Part shown: piece after piece, positions 39,001-49,079 of the stretch | Numbering within the stretch: position 1 is the stretch's first letter | Layout of the letters: every line of letters begins with the position of its first letter | Source of the DNA: Embiotoca jacksoni | Lineage: Eukaryota > Chordata > Actinopteri > Embiotocidae | Direction of reading: 5' to 3' | NCBI GenBank assembly: GCA_022577435.1 | Contig: JAKOON010000006.1 | Location: 18,877,001 to 18,941,000 of the forward strand | Length of the DNA: 64,000 nucleotides | Program-made: the position numbers and the translations under genes | The notes under the pieces: model-generated | What the model saw: the letters and a program-made list of their open reading frames with translations, nothing else | Told to the model about the DNA's origin: nothing | The model's database searches: none

Positions 39001-39573
39001 ATGTGAAGAGTGAAAGAAACAATCAGGTTTATAAATTCAAAAGAGCTCAGGATTAATATTTCATGGGATGGTGCAAGTTGAAAGAGTGCACTCAGTCATT
39101 ATCTACAAGCTGAGGTAATTACTGAGAGGATCTACGAAAGGCCTGAGCTGCACATCAGGAGGACCATCAAACAGTTTCTGTTGCAGATGAAAGATAATTC
39201 TGGCCTTCCTGCAGAAATAAGAGACAGAACAACTTAGTCAGCTTCTTTGCATTGTTCTCTGAGAAACGTGCCTCAACGCAGAGAATTGCTTTGTCGAATA
39301 ATTGTGCCATACAGGCTGCTGCCAAGAGACTGCAGCCCCACTACATTATCTGGAGAGTAAAGAAAACCAAATAACTGGATCAAAGTGGAAAAGTTTTTCT
39401 CTGCTCTGATTGAAAGTAGGTGACGGAAAGCGACAGCTTCTGACTTCAGCGAGCCTGCAGGAGAGAATAATGTCATCATCTGCATGAACTGCTCAGCTGG
39501 GATACCCAGACAAGAGAGTGTGCAAGTGTGCACGTCAAGAAATCTCAGACCGCTATGAGTGGGTCGTTTCGTA

Positions 39574-39622
<49 letters not shown>

Positions 39623-42600
39623 TGGACACAAGAACACACACTTCCCTCACTGACCCATATTCCAGCTCGGGATAATCCTGAAGATTGGAGTGGACTTCTT
39701 AAAGGAAATATCAGAGTCTACATCTCTTCCATTTACTCTGCAGAGAGCCCTCATTCCCCTTTAAGTCTTCACCCTTTCTTTTCTGCTCCTTTACTTCTTC
39801 ATCTGTCCACACATCCAACTAAGACTCAGAGGGAGAGCTACAACTACTCTTCTTTTCTTTCTTACTGTAAACCACTGTTGTACGGCTTCTTTATGTCACT
39901 GTAACGCTTCCTCTGTCCCATTTCACTGTAAAGAGGAGAGGAGAGGAGAGGAGAGGAGAGGAGAGGAGAGGAGAGGAGAGGAGAGGAGAGGAGAGGAGGG
40001 GAGGGGAAGAGAGGGGAGGGGAGAGGAGGGGAGGGGAGGGGAAGTGGGAAGGGGAGGGGAGGGGAGGAGGGGAGAGGAGAGGAGAGGAGAGGAGAGGAGA
40101 GGAGAGGAGAGGAGAGGAGAGGAGAGGAGAGGAGAGGAGAGACAAAGAATCTGAATAGAAAATGTATTTGTGTTATTACACTGACAACACTTTTAGCACA
40201 CACTGCTCTGCAGTGGGAGACACACACTCGTTGGGGTTGAACCCTCGCCTTTCACACTGCAGTGCAGGGAGGAAATGGGACTGCCGTCACCATGGGAACG
40301 GTGGAAATGGAAAGCGGCCATTTGTCCCAATCGCAGCAGAGGCAGTGAGACTGGACTGCAGAGTAGGAACGGCCTAAACCACTTAACACGTCACTAATTC
40401 TATCTGGAGGAAACAGAAACAGGCCTGTGGAGCTCCACAGTACAGCGATGGTACATTATAAGGATGTATGAATATAATCCGGTGCTTAAATCACAAGTAA
40501 TACACGCTATCAACAAAAGCACATTGTTTCAAATCTCCCTAAAATATCCTACGACATACAAACACATTTGGGGATGCAAATATGAATTATTTTCTACTTG
40601 TTTTGTTTTGTTTATTAGTTATTAGTTGGAGTCTTACTTATTCTGTGCAACCATCAGTGTGCGACTCAAAGATATTCAGTCTGCTCTCTTACATAGCAAA
40701 GAAAAGTTGCTTGAAAAATAACTAAAATTTATTTTCTGTCCAAATACAAACAGTACCGAATTAATTTAGAAGACTAGTCGTCATAATTTTAGTTTAACAT
40801 CATGCTGACCGCTGCTGGATAACTGAAAGTGTCGGTCTACAAATTACAAAGGAAATATTACCTCACTTCTTCTGGTAATTATGAACAGCAAGTTTTATCC
40901 GTCCCAGCTTTTGAGATATGCATCCATTTCACTACAGAAGTCAATTGAATTTCGTTTGTCGTGCTCAAAACATTGAAAATACATTTGATTTTCGTAATAA
41001 TAACATTATATGTTAAGAAAAAATTTGAATAAGTAGGGCCATTATTTTGGCAAATGACCTTGCTGTGACAGAGTTCCTCTCAGCTCTGTGGAACATCATA
41101 ATGTCTTTTAGCACATTGTTTTGTTCTGGCATTGTTTTCTGCCAAACCTGTAAAAACTGAATGTCTGCCTCATGCCTAGCACCATGAGGCAGATGGACAA
41201 TTTAAAAGGTAGCTAATAAAGCTCACGGAGTATTCAGGAGCTAAAGAGCCAAATGTTTCCCTCAGGAGATGGTGAAGACCAAAAACAGAGCTAAAAGAAG
41301 ATCTGGTCTTACGTTTGCTAGTTTTCTACCATCTCTGAGTGACTTAAACATATTTATTGCAGGCTTAAGGTTTGATGATGTGTGCTATGGTGTTGCTGTT
41401 TGTTTTTAAGTTATCCTTCTGATCAAATACATTTAGCGACCCTCCATTACTCTCTTCATATTATATTTTATTCATTAGATATATTAATATGACGCTCTTT
41501 AAGCTTTGTGTTTATTTTACAGAATATCAGATCATACTTGTACGAGAGGTCTTAACAGTCAGTGAGGCTAAACAAAGGTATATAACCAGGGCACGCTGCT
41601 GACTTTATACTTGACCACATGAACACGTATTACTGACTCCATAACCACATCAGGTTTCAATATTTTTGTGTATAAGTGACCTGAAGAAACATATTCTCAG
41701 CGAGGATAAGAAGAAACTCTAAAGAAATGTCACTGACTAAGCTGTTTTCTGTCCTTTGGCCATGTCAGGCAGAATAAATCTCATCAGCATCAGGAGTGTG
41801 TTGGTGAATGAGTCCCATGTGTGGCTTTATTAATGCTATTTTCTTCTGGGCTTCCATTAAAATTCTATGAGGCACCCGGTGGGCATTTTCCAGTTGACAG
41901 AAAACAATGAAGCCTCCCTGCTGAGAGCTTGCAGCTCATCTCTCCTCCTGTCCCACTGACTGGAGGAGCAGACACAAATATAACGTGAAATTCTGTCTAA
42001 AGCCATTACTACAACACAAATCCTGGATCATTACATCAAAAGTAACTCCACAACTTCACTATTGTAATGTTAGTGCGCAGTCTGACATCACTGTGCTCGT
42101 CAGCATGCTCTGAACCTTCACACACAGCACATGTTTGACTGGACCATTCGTTCAGGTACAGCTGACAAGCAGCCGGGGGTGGACAAAACAGCAGAAACAG
42201 ATAAAACGATTTGATCGTCAAGACAAACATCCACAGATTCAAGCTTAATCAAAATTGGATTTTGGATTGATGGTGACTGGATGGTCTTGACAGGTAGATT
42301 GTTCAAAAATGAAACCAATCACTGATTGCAGCTGCATCTACAAGATCACCTTGCAGTATGATGTCATCCTCATAAAGCTGCCCATACAAAGAACACAAAG
42401 CTGACTCAACATTTCTCTCACGAAAATCGAATCATTACAATAACCTGCATGAAGGTGTTATTTACCTCAGCTAGATCAAATTGAATTGCAAAAAATTGTG
42501 CAGGTGTTAGTGTTTCTGAGCCCACCTTGTCTACACTATTACACCTGCTTGGACCACTTAAAACATCATCTATAATTTGTGCACGTATGATTTTGCACGT

Positions 42601-43432
42601 TTGACATACATTAATATTCATAAGTTCTCAAGCAAATCCATGCATTTGGAGCAGCTGCTACCAAAAACACTCCATTGTCTTCCTGTTTCACCTTCACTAT
42701 ACTGCTGCCACGCGCTACATGCGTGCGTAACACTGACACAAATATTATGCAGGCCTGACCCATTTACAGGCGGCCCCACACATAAGCTATATACAGTAGG
42801 CTATATATTTTTTTTGCAAAACGTGTTCCAGACTTGTGTTGACTACATCATGAGCAGTGAATCCATTTCTCCTGGTTCATTAAAGCCCTCCACAGGCCTG
42901 ATGGAGCCCGGCTCTGACAAAAGGCTTTGTTGCATTGCAGCGATGACATCCTCCAGTTGCCTTCATGCATCACGCACCACTCTGGAGATTCCTTCTGACA
43001 AGCCTCATATTCAAGTCAAATAATTGGCTGAAAATCCTTTTCAGTAATATGGTAACCTACATGCGCTATTAAAGCTGCACACTCAGGGGGACGCGCAGGT
43101 TGACAACAAGCATCAGGGCAGCGGTTGATGGATAAAGATGGATGCTGTGCAGAAGGATGCTGGAGGCTCCCCACAGACGCCAAATAGCAGAACAAGTCTT
43201 AACTTGGAGCTCCATATATAGATGGATAAATTATTAAGCGCCCCACCCAAGCCGCGCCTGAGTGATGAAGAGCAGCGGCTGAAGACCGGAGCCTACCTGC
43301 AGAGCCGTACGATTTCGACAGCAGCCATCGGACGCTGGCGCAGATCTTGGCACGGTTGAAGTCGTACCGGTCCAGCGGCTTGATCTCTGGCACCGAGAAG
43401 GTCTTCTTCATCGCGCTGGGAGAGTCCACCAT
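27016..43432 (-). CDS. camsap3: CAMSAP3, microtubule minus-end-binding protein
   Basis: Seventeen exons join in frame (listed high to low): 43432-43297, 37831-37554, 37073-36933, 36165-36079, 34293-34155, 33241-33102, 32563-32470, 32341-32290, 31793-31732, 31616-31586, 31411-28897, 28799-28687, 28533-28247, 28147-28048, 27860-27745, 27643-27525, 27351-27016 (TGA). This gives 1581 codons. The start MVDSPSAMKKTFSVPEIK has a good Kozak context and matches CAMSAP3. The calponin-homology region is about residues 150-335 (MSVADSLYNL, LLEWFEVKKPDFVQP). The 2.5-kb exon carries the CAMSAP3-like FSIPFGLDSDVDIVMG, the helix RRIEAIFARHRQRLGK and LTPTHNVDTLPHLRRVSP. A coiled coil (about 1230-1262) and MDDLDKVL follow. 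The CKK domain is about 1431-1565 (SNKYIIHNALSRCCLAGKV, NHFLILFRDSSCQFR, SIYKYSSDRKQF, MSVDAFTI). Family members cap and stabilise non-centrosomal microtubule minus ends, CAMSAP3 notably in epithelia. At 1581 residues it is longer than mammalian CAMSAP3, mostly in the large exon. Confidence 0.93.
27058..27096 (-). repeat. camsap3: Coding (GGA/GGT)n tract: Gly-rich tail of camsap3
   Basis: The plus strand shows CTCCTCC repeats. On the coding strand this gives a run of Gly residues with one Ala after the conserved HLWQG end of the CKK domain, followed by a basic end (SRRASITKK). The last exon therefore ends differently from the Lys/Pro-rich mammalian tail. Confidence 0.85.
30085..30170 (-). repeat. 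camsap3: In-frame coding minisatellite (KGAEKE)n in camsap3
   Basis: An 18-nt unit is repeated about four to five times in the large exon and encodes repeats of the hexapeptide KGAEKE (about residues 800-828). It sits in a charged, probably disordered or helical segment between the conserved RRIEAIF helix and the SEALQSLQKDMQKLTEQQQ coiled coil. Confidence 0.92.
32011..32266 (+). mobile_element. Internally deleted Tc1-family element (MITE-like) in a camsap3 intron
   Basis: The left part (ACCTGTTCAACTACTTGTTC, AATCAGCCAATCATGTGGCA) and right part (GCATCATGTCAACATGGACC, GGAATGTTTCCAGCACCGTG, AATTAAAGCAGTTTTGAGGG) resemble the two ends of a widespread fish Tc1-like element, with almost all the transposase missing. 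The right part encodes a degraded piece of the transposase C-terminus. It lies between camsap3 exons at 31793 and 32290. Confidence 0.75.
33567..33923 (+). mobile_element. Retroposed teleost interspersed repeat with 12-bp target duplication
   Basis: The sequence begins with CCATCCATTATCTGTACCCG and includes CCTATCCCAGCTCACTTTGGG, a GTGGGAGGA...AGTACCCAGAGAGAACCC phrase and AACCACTGTGCCGCCGCTGC. This is a very abundant fish repeat whose text I recognise. It is bracketed by the exact direct repeat GCTGCAAGGCAT at 33555-33566 and 33924-33935, as expected for target-primed insertion. It lies in a camsap3 intron. Its family (LINE 3' end or SINE) is not certain. Confidence 0.85.
35833..35868 (-). 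CDS. camsap3: Probable optional 36-nt microexon of camsap3
   Basis: On the minus strand a pyrimidine-rich acceptor (CTCGCTCTCTGGCAG) is followed by 36 nt and a strong donor (GTAAGT). The neighbouring exons (36165-36079 and 34293-34155) both meet at phase 0, and the 36 nt encode CQSTRWYWKLVP in the same frame. It can therefore be skipped or included without breaking the protein. It would insert 12 residues just before IRYRKDK in the calponin-homology region. Confidence 0.65.
35987..36063 (-). repeat. (CA)n microsatellite next to a camsap3 donor
   Basis: About 38 uninterrupted repeats. On the camsap3 sense strand it is (CA)n, beginning about 15 nt after the donor of the exon ending at 36079 and ending about 118 nt before the microexon at 35868. 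Confidence 0.95.
38200..39560. repeat. camsap3 intron 1 sequence with a degraded teleost repeat (about 38680-38945)
   Basis: Within this intronic stretch the phrases GAAATGTTTCAACAACTATT, TTAGCATTAGCATGTTAGCA and TGCTGTACTAATTAG match the repeat family seen at 17640-18095. The rest is AT-rich with no gene. A (AC)n array follows at 39574-39620. Confidence 0.5.
39932..40141. repeat. (GAGGA)n purine tract, about 210 bp
   Basis: Almost pure purine on the plus strand: GAGAG/GAGGA pentanucleotide units with an internal variant block (about 39995-40070) of GGGGAGGG-type units. It lies in camsap3 intron 1. The last outer block mirrors the first, giving a near mirror repeat. Confidence 0.95.
40150..43260. 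other. camsap3 intron 1, no other gene seen
   Basis: The remainder of the 5.5-kb first intron (37832-43296). No conserved exon, RNA gene or complete mobile element was recognised. One long plus-strand open frame (42577-43023) lacks any family feature and contains in-frame low-conservation sequence, so it is probably chance. Confidence 0.45.
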
Positions 43433-43720
43433 GGCCACGCTGTGCCGCACGGAGGACGCGGAGGCAGCAGCAGTAGCAGCAGCACCGGGAAAATGTGAGG
43501 AGGAGGAGGAGGAGGAGGAGGAAAGAAGGAGGAGGAGGAGGAGGAGGAGGACCGTGTGATGCAGACACAGACTGAGACAAATAAAAGATGATATGACAAC
43601 AAAAGTTAATAAGAGAGGATGAAAACAGAATATATGAGGCCTCGTATCGGGATCAGAATTCGGCTTTATGAAGACTAAAATGACTCACTTGTGCCACCAA
43701 CCCGGCTCCACGCCCCCTAA
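43433..43720 (-). promoter_or_regulatory. camsap3: 5' UTR and promoter region of camsap3
   Basis: Upstream of the ATG at 43432 the sequence is GC-rich with a CAG/GCA run (43464-43485) and a (GGA)n tract at about 43496-43551, which reads as (TCC)n on the camsap3 strand. No TATA box is seen. The transcription start is not determinable, but the tract probably lies in the 5' UTR or core promoter. Confidence 0.5.
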
Positions 43721-44097
43721 ACGTCACATGTCGGCCAATGAGGATGTCTGAGAAAACATCTCACTGTAATCCTTCATATTTATTGCTGCAGCACCAACAG
43801 GCCTCGTGACAGGAACCTACTTTTCAGAAACGCAAATTTCAGAAAATCTGAGGACTCTGAAGCTTTTGGATTGATAATATAAATACCAGTAACAGTGCAC
43901 CCTTCCTCCACAAGGAGGAGCTGTTGAACAAGGCACCAACTTCACGCCGTAACTGAGCCAGTGGACATTATGTAAGGCTTTGCTCGGAAACAGGGGCACA
44001 GTTTTCCCATCCTTCATCCCTTTAGTATGAAAAGCTCAGAGGTGGAAGAAGTATTCAGATCATTAAATGCACGAATATAAATAATGACACAATGAAC

Positions 44098-44436
44098 TCT
44101 GAACTCTACCAGTGAATTCTGAAGGAAAATGTTAGGACATCTGTCAGTCAACAGAAAGTGGGTTTGAAGGCAGACAATGACCAAAGTACACAATTCTTTC
44201 TACCAAATGATGGTTAAAGAAGAATAAAGTGAATGTTTTAGAATGGCCAAGTCAAAGTGCTGAACTTAATCTAATAGAAATGCTGTTGAAGGACCTGAAA
44301 CAATCTGCCACAATCTCAGTAAAAGCAGTTCTGTACAGCGAAGTGGGCTACAATTCATCCAAGCTGATATGCAAACTGATCAAAAGTTCCTGGAGATGTT
44401 TAATTGAAGTTATTGCATGAAGATGTAAACAGCTGA
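44098..44436 (+). mobile_element. Tc1-like transposase 3' fragment
   Basis: The plus strand from GAATTCTGAAGGAAAATGTT to GAAGTTATTGCATGAAG resembles the C-terminal third of a fish Tc1-like transposase. It includes a degraded 'DNDxK...T' segment (about 44175-44195), the frame KKNKVNVLEWPSQSAELNLI with the region of the third catalytic acidic residue, and LIKSSWRCLIEVIA. No inverted repeats are visible. Confidence 0.75.
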
Positions 44437-44639
44437 AGCTAAATAAGAAGCATATCTACTCTCAAAGTGCAAAAAAATTTGCCAAACTGAACAGATAATA
44501 TAAATGAATAGAGAACAGCTGCACTGGTGATTTTTTTATTATTATTATTATTTTTTACTTTGTTACTTTTGATTGTCTGGTTAAAAAGATTGTTTTTCTG
44601 CTTTGAGTTTTAGAGAATTGACCAACAGCGCCCTCTAGT

Positions 44640-46090
44640 GGAGCCGCAATCAGCCGTCGGACAGTCCTCTGCAACTTCTGTTGTAATACTCCTTTATTTG
44701 TGAGCGTTTAGAAACAAGAGTAGTTTAATATACAATCTTTTAAAACTTTTCTAGCGTGCGTACTGCTTAAAATTCACTGATATGAGCTTGTACCTGAATT
44801 GAATTCACATGTCGTGATGGAAAAAACAAAAAATAAAATATGAAAAATGAATAACAGTTTCTTCTGGTTGACTGTGACTCTGTCGTAGCTTACTCGGGCA
44901 CTTAAGAAAACAGTCATTGTTCATGTTTTTAGTAAAACATGTGCGTTGTCTTCTACAGCTCCAATTCAATTAAAATAAAACCGTTTATGTTCGGATGTCC
45001 AATGACTTTGAGAGCCAAACATGTTTAAGAGCAGAAGCAGAGGCAGAAAATCACTTGACTTGGAGAATGTCACAGAACCAGTTGGTCTTCGACGTTCAAC
45101 TGCAATGTTAAAGAAAGAAATCACGGAAATGAGGAATACATGTCTCTCGGATCTGAGTCAGGTTACGTTTATACAGTCGTGCCATCTGATCTGGATCTTC
45201 ACGAGGCTCATTACTTTTAGATTCAGGTTGAAGCTCAGCACAAAGGACACGGGAGAAATAAATCAAGACTTCAGCTCTGACTGACAGCTGTGAAAACTCC
45301 AGGTGTGTATGTGCCTAAGCTCGTGTGTGTGATATGTGAATAAAAAACACACGTAAGTTCATAATTCTGTTATCTTGTATGTTGACTAAATGCACTGTAT
45401 CTATTGTACTATTTTGATATATTATCTAATAATGACAAGTTTTATCCCAGGTCAGTTGATATCAACTAATTTGTGTAAATCAATGTCCTGGTTTGGCACA
45501 ACTGTTATGCACTTTTGTGATTAAATATTTCAGCCTTAGATTAAATAGCTTAAACCAAATCTTCTTGCAGGAGTGTGTTTTATTTTAAATGTTTACATAT
45601 TTATTCAGAGGAGAATTTAGGTACATCCTTTGCCTGAAAGCCAAAGGAGATAACAATAATTAAAATGTTATCAACCGATGAGAAAGTAACTGAGATTGAA
45701 CCATTTACTGAACTTTTAATGCATTCAAATAATTCGCATTGACAGACATCAGCCTGAATTTATACGCACACATTTCTCTCCTTTTTCCCCTTTGACATTG
45801 TCAGGGAATTATCTATTAAATCTAATATCTATTAATTTATCTATTAAATATCTAAAAAAAAAAATTTAGATGTTTATATACATATTACAATAAATAAACA
45901 TTTTTCAAAAGAAAAGAAACTTACAGTTAAGTTTTGAAATGGCACAACTTCAGGCTACAAATTTATGAGGGGAATTAATCCCTCAAAAATCCATATTGAG
46001 CTCCTTGTGAACTTTGCTCTGTTGTGAAAAAACTAACTTTCTGCCAGAATAATCTTTGTATTTTTACTGATCAAATATTTCTTCCTCCTA
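44640..46090. other. Intergenic, nothing recognised
   Basis: AT-rich sequence. An open frame at 45021-45284 has a basic start (MFKSRSRGRKSLDLENV) but no recognisable domain and no splice evidence. It could belong to the same unknown locus as the segment at 46.1 kb, which is speculative. Confidence 0.4.
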
Positions 46091-46091
46091 G

Positions 46092-46569
46092 GAACTAGCC
46101 ATGGGTGGCTCCACCTCCAAAAAACCTTTGTTTTGGCAAAAGAAGAAGAAATCACCTGTAAACAAAGCATTGAATCAACTGAAGGGGGCGCTACCCAGCA
46201 AGAAACGCAAGAAGATGAAACTGGATAAACGGAGCCTGAATAACCTGATGAGGGACAAGCACTCCCAGAAGAGATTTTCACTGGCAAAAGACAATAAAGC
46301 ACCGATATCGCTGAAAACACTTTCTCTTGACATAAGCAAGGGGTCATTACAAAATGCTTTACCGGGAAGGAAGAAAAATAACATAGGGGAGCTGGAAAGA
46401 GTCTGAGAGCAGATAAAAAAGGAATTTTCTCAAGAAAACAAAAAAGGGCTTGGCACTCAACCAGAGGTTTTTGCCTCCCTCTGTGAACCTGAAGGAAGAA
46501 AAAGGGGCAAAAGTGTTTAAAAAGAAACTAACTGACATCATGAGATTCGTACGTCCGATAGGATCCAAA
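46092..46569 (+). pseudogene. Orphan exon-like segment, Lys-rich product with myristoylation-like start
   Basis: I do not recognise this protein. A pyrimidine-rich acceptor (TTTCTTCCTCCTAG, AG at 46090-46091) is followed at once by GAACTAGCCATGGGT, a textbook Kozak context. The 101-codon frame (46101-46406) begins MGGSTSKK and is followed by a Lys cluster, so it has the pattern of an N-myristoylated, polybasic membrane-binding protein. About 30 per cent of residues are Lys or Arg. It stops at 46404. A second Lys-rich frame of the same character (about 46417-46632) follows in another phase and contains a good donor (AAA|GTGAGT) at 46569. The similar style suggests one coding exon broken by a frameshift, or a sequencing error. 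It could equally be a chance basic frame. Confidence 0.4.
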
Positions 46570-46639
46570 GTGAGTGCAACAACCTTGAATTTAGCAGGAA
46601 GAATCAGAAAGATACACGTACTCAGTTTTTAATGACGTC

Positions 46640-47420
46640 ACAGTGACTTCCCGAGAGTCGATCCATGACTAAAAATGAGACACAACAGACGGTGTTACAG
46701 CCATAAAGGTTCCTTCCTATTCCAACATAGTATCACGGCAAAACGTGAAATAGACACGCCGGTCCACTACAGCAAAATGTGAGATAGCCACGCTTTACCC
46801 TGAAGCTTCATCACTTACTCGACATGTTTGCTCAGTCGTGCTTGACAAAAATGCAGCATTAGAAATTTAAAAACACAACTGGAAGCTATTTACTTGAAAA
46901 GGACGGTTTTGAGTTCCACTTATATTGGTTTTTTTTTATTGTCACTGACAATTGCTTATTTGCACTGAATACTGTACAAAATATTTACTGTCACAATGTG
47001 ATCATAAATAAAGTTTTATATCACAAACAATTTACAAAGAATATTATGTGTCAGTCCAGCGCATAGAAAATTTACATGATGCAAACACCAGCAGCATACA
47101 AAAACAAAACAAAAATGAGCAAAAAAAAAAAAGAAAAAGAAAAACACATATAGCATACAGTATAAAAAAATGGCTTTAAAAAAAACAAAAAAACCCAGCA
47201 GAAGTTTCTGACTAAACTGCATTAGGACACAAACAAGACATAAATCATTAAATTCTAGGAAAGGGTGGTTTAATATTTCAAAAATCCATATGATGTGCAC
47301 AAAACTATCATTTTTACACTTATATTGAGGCAAAACCTGTAAATATCCAACATTTAACCAACAAAGACTATTCTGATTTATACCAAACAAAGGGAGAGAG
47401 GCTTTATAAAATAAATTTCA
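46640..47420. other. Intergenic, nothing recognised
   Basis: AT-rich sequence with an A-rich tract near 47120-47160. No gene seen. Confidence 0.45.
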
Positions 47421-47423
47421 ACC

Positions 47424-47618
47424 TGGAGGCTGCGGCTCAGTCGGTAGAGTGGGTTGCACATTAATCGGAAGGTTGTTGGTTTGATCCCCGGCTCCTCCTG
47501 TCCACATGCCTAAGTGTCCTTGAGCAAGACACTGAACCCTAAGTTGCTCCCGATGGTGTACCATCGGTGTGTTGGAAGTCGCTTTGGATAAAAGCGTCAG
47601 CTAAATGTAATGTAACCT
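47424..47618 (+). mobile_element. tRNA-derived SINE
   Basis: The head GGCTGCGGCTCAGTCGGTAG resembles an RNA polymerase III A box, and GGTTGTTGGTTTGATCCCC resembles a B box about 45 nt downstream. The tail contains AGTGTCCTTGAGCAAGACAC and CGCTTTGGATAAAAGCGTC, phrases of a common fish SINE. It ends near a short TAAATGTAATGTAA stretch. A reverse-oriented copy is at 58945-59135. Confidence 0.85.
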
Positions 47619-48517
47619 TTACAATAATTTAAAAAAAGGGCTATACGTTTAACTAAAGCTTTATTAATATTTTTTTTAAATCCCATATTTAGGCTTTAAG
47701 ATCAGTAATAGGTTGTTAATTGAAAGAACTTAGGTTGCCACATTGTGAATAAAAAAAACATGGTCAGATCTCTTATGGTATTTTTTTGTATTAATCTTGA
47801 CAAAAAGTTAAAATGTCACAAGTTCATAACTAAGTAGTAAACCAGTACATTCACTGTTAAACGTGTAGTAAATCAGTGACAAGAGGTTCTTTCAGTGCAA
47901 TAATCCATCAGGTTTTCAATTGAATTGGTTTATATCTTAATACAAATCGAATAATCCAGTGCAGAGCGAGCAGGAAGCGAAGACCGTCACTGAATAAGAC
48001 TTAACCATCTGTCTGAAACATAAACGCTTAAAGTAACAAAGCAGCAAATGCAAATCTTAAATTCTAAAGAAACTGAATTTGTATCTGATTTCTTGGCCAA
48101 TCCGTCCATATTAGAGGTACTGCAGTGTAACAATAAAGAGCAAAACCCTGAGCAAGTTTCACAACCTGGCAACCCAAAATGTTAGGTTAATAATAACCAA
48201 TGGCTGATCAATGAAGCAATAGGAAATGGGTTGTTAACCATCAACAAATACAATAGTTTAAACTCCTTATAAAGTACAGTTTGCTTTGTGAATGAGTTGA
48301 GTTTTCTCTGAGCTTCAGAGGCTTCTGACTCCAAATAATTTTTTGGATGCAGACGAACTTACGACTTCCAGTTATTCCACATACTTTTAGTTGCCAGTTT
48401 TCACCAATGAAGGTTATAATATTCAGTTTATGTTGAAACTGCTTAAGAGAGGTCTTCATTCAACTAAACTAAGTATGAAGGAGGATTAAAACGTGCTAAC
48501 AGTTGTAATAACTTGTA

Positions 48518-49070
48518 ATAAAGGTCCCTTATTGTATAAAATCCGATTTCCATTTGTTTTTGTATATCTTAAGAGTAGAGCCCGGTGCTGTATAAATACT
48601 GTGAATGTGTCAAAACACTCAGTACACAGAAAAATGCATAGAGCCTGTATTCAGCAAGTCTGCCATTTGGACTTCCGTAAGTTTGTGATGTCACAAACTC
48701 ACGCTCATTTCATATCTCCGTCCACAGCACAGCCCACTCTCCAACATTTCATGTTGAAGATAAAACAGAGCTGTTATTCCATCGCAGCGCTAGCAAGATA
48801 AAGGACTGAAGACAACCTGTGGTTGACCTGGACGTGTGTCACTTGGAAAAGAGTCAACCAATGAAAAGAGAGGCTCGTTGATATCGATGCACCTTAAAGA
48901 CACAGACACAGAACAGCCTGTTCTTGGTAGAGACCCAGAGAGAAGCTTAAAAGAAGAGATGCAAAACTATATATTAAAATAATTTTTGGTATCTAAAACC
49001 TCAAAAATACCATATGCATATCAAGACTGTAAACACACCAGAAAACTGTAAAACATGGGTCCTTTAAACT
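48518..49070. mobile_element. Non-autonomous teleost element with short imperfect inverted ends
   Basis: It starts with AATAAAGGTCCCTTATTGTA and ends with AACATGGGTCCTTTAA. The ends are imperfect inverted copies (AAAGG-CCC). The middle has CCGTAAGTTTGTGATGTCAC and an AATACTGTGAATGTGTCAAAAC phrase. All of these I associate with an abundant fish repeat whose copies begin and end with AAAGGTCCCAT-type sequence. No coding capacity. Boundaries are approximate. Confidence 0.6.
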
Positions 49071-49079
49071 TGACATTAT

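Noticed and set aside
39862..40227. Repetitive Ser/Leu/Pro frames at the purine tract
   Set aside because: They are translations of the (GAGGA)n repeat, with no sign of a gene.
42577..43023. 148-codon plus-strand open frame in camsap3 intron 1
   Set aside because: No domain, signal, splice-site support or composition bias. Probably chance.
47424..47500. Possible tRNA gene
   Set aside because: A- and B-box-like motifs are present, but the stems do not form a complete cloverleaf by eye and the tail is that of a SINE that recurs at 58.9-59.1 kb.
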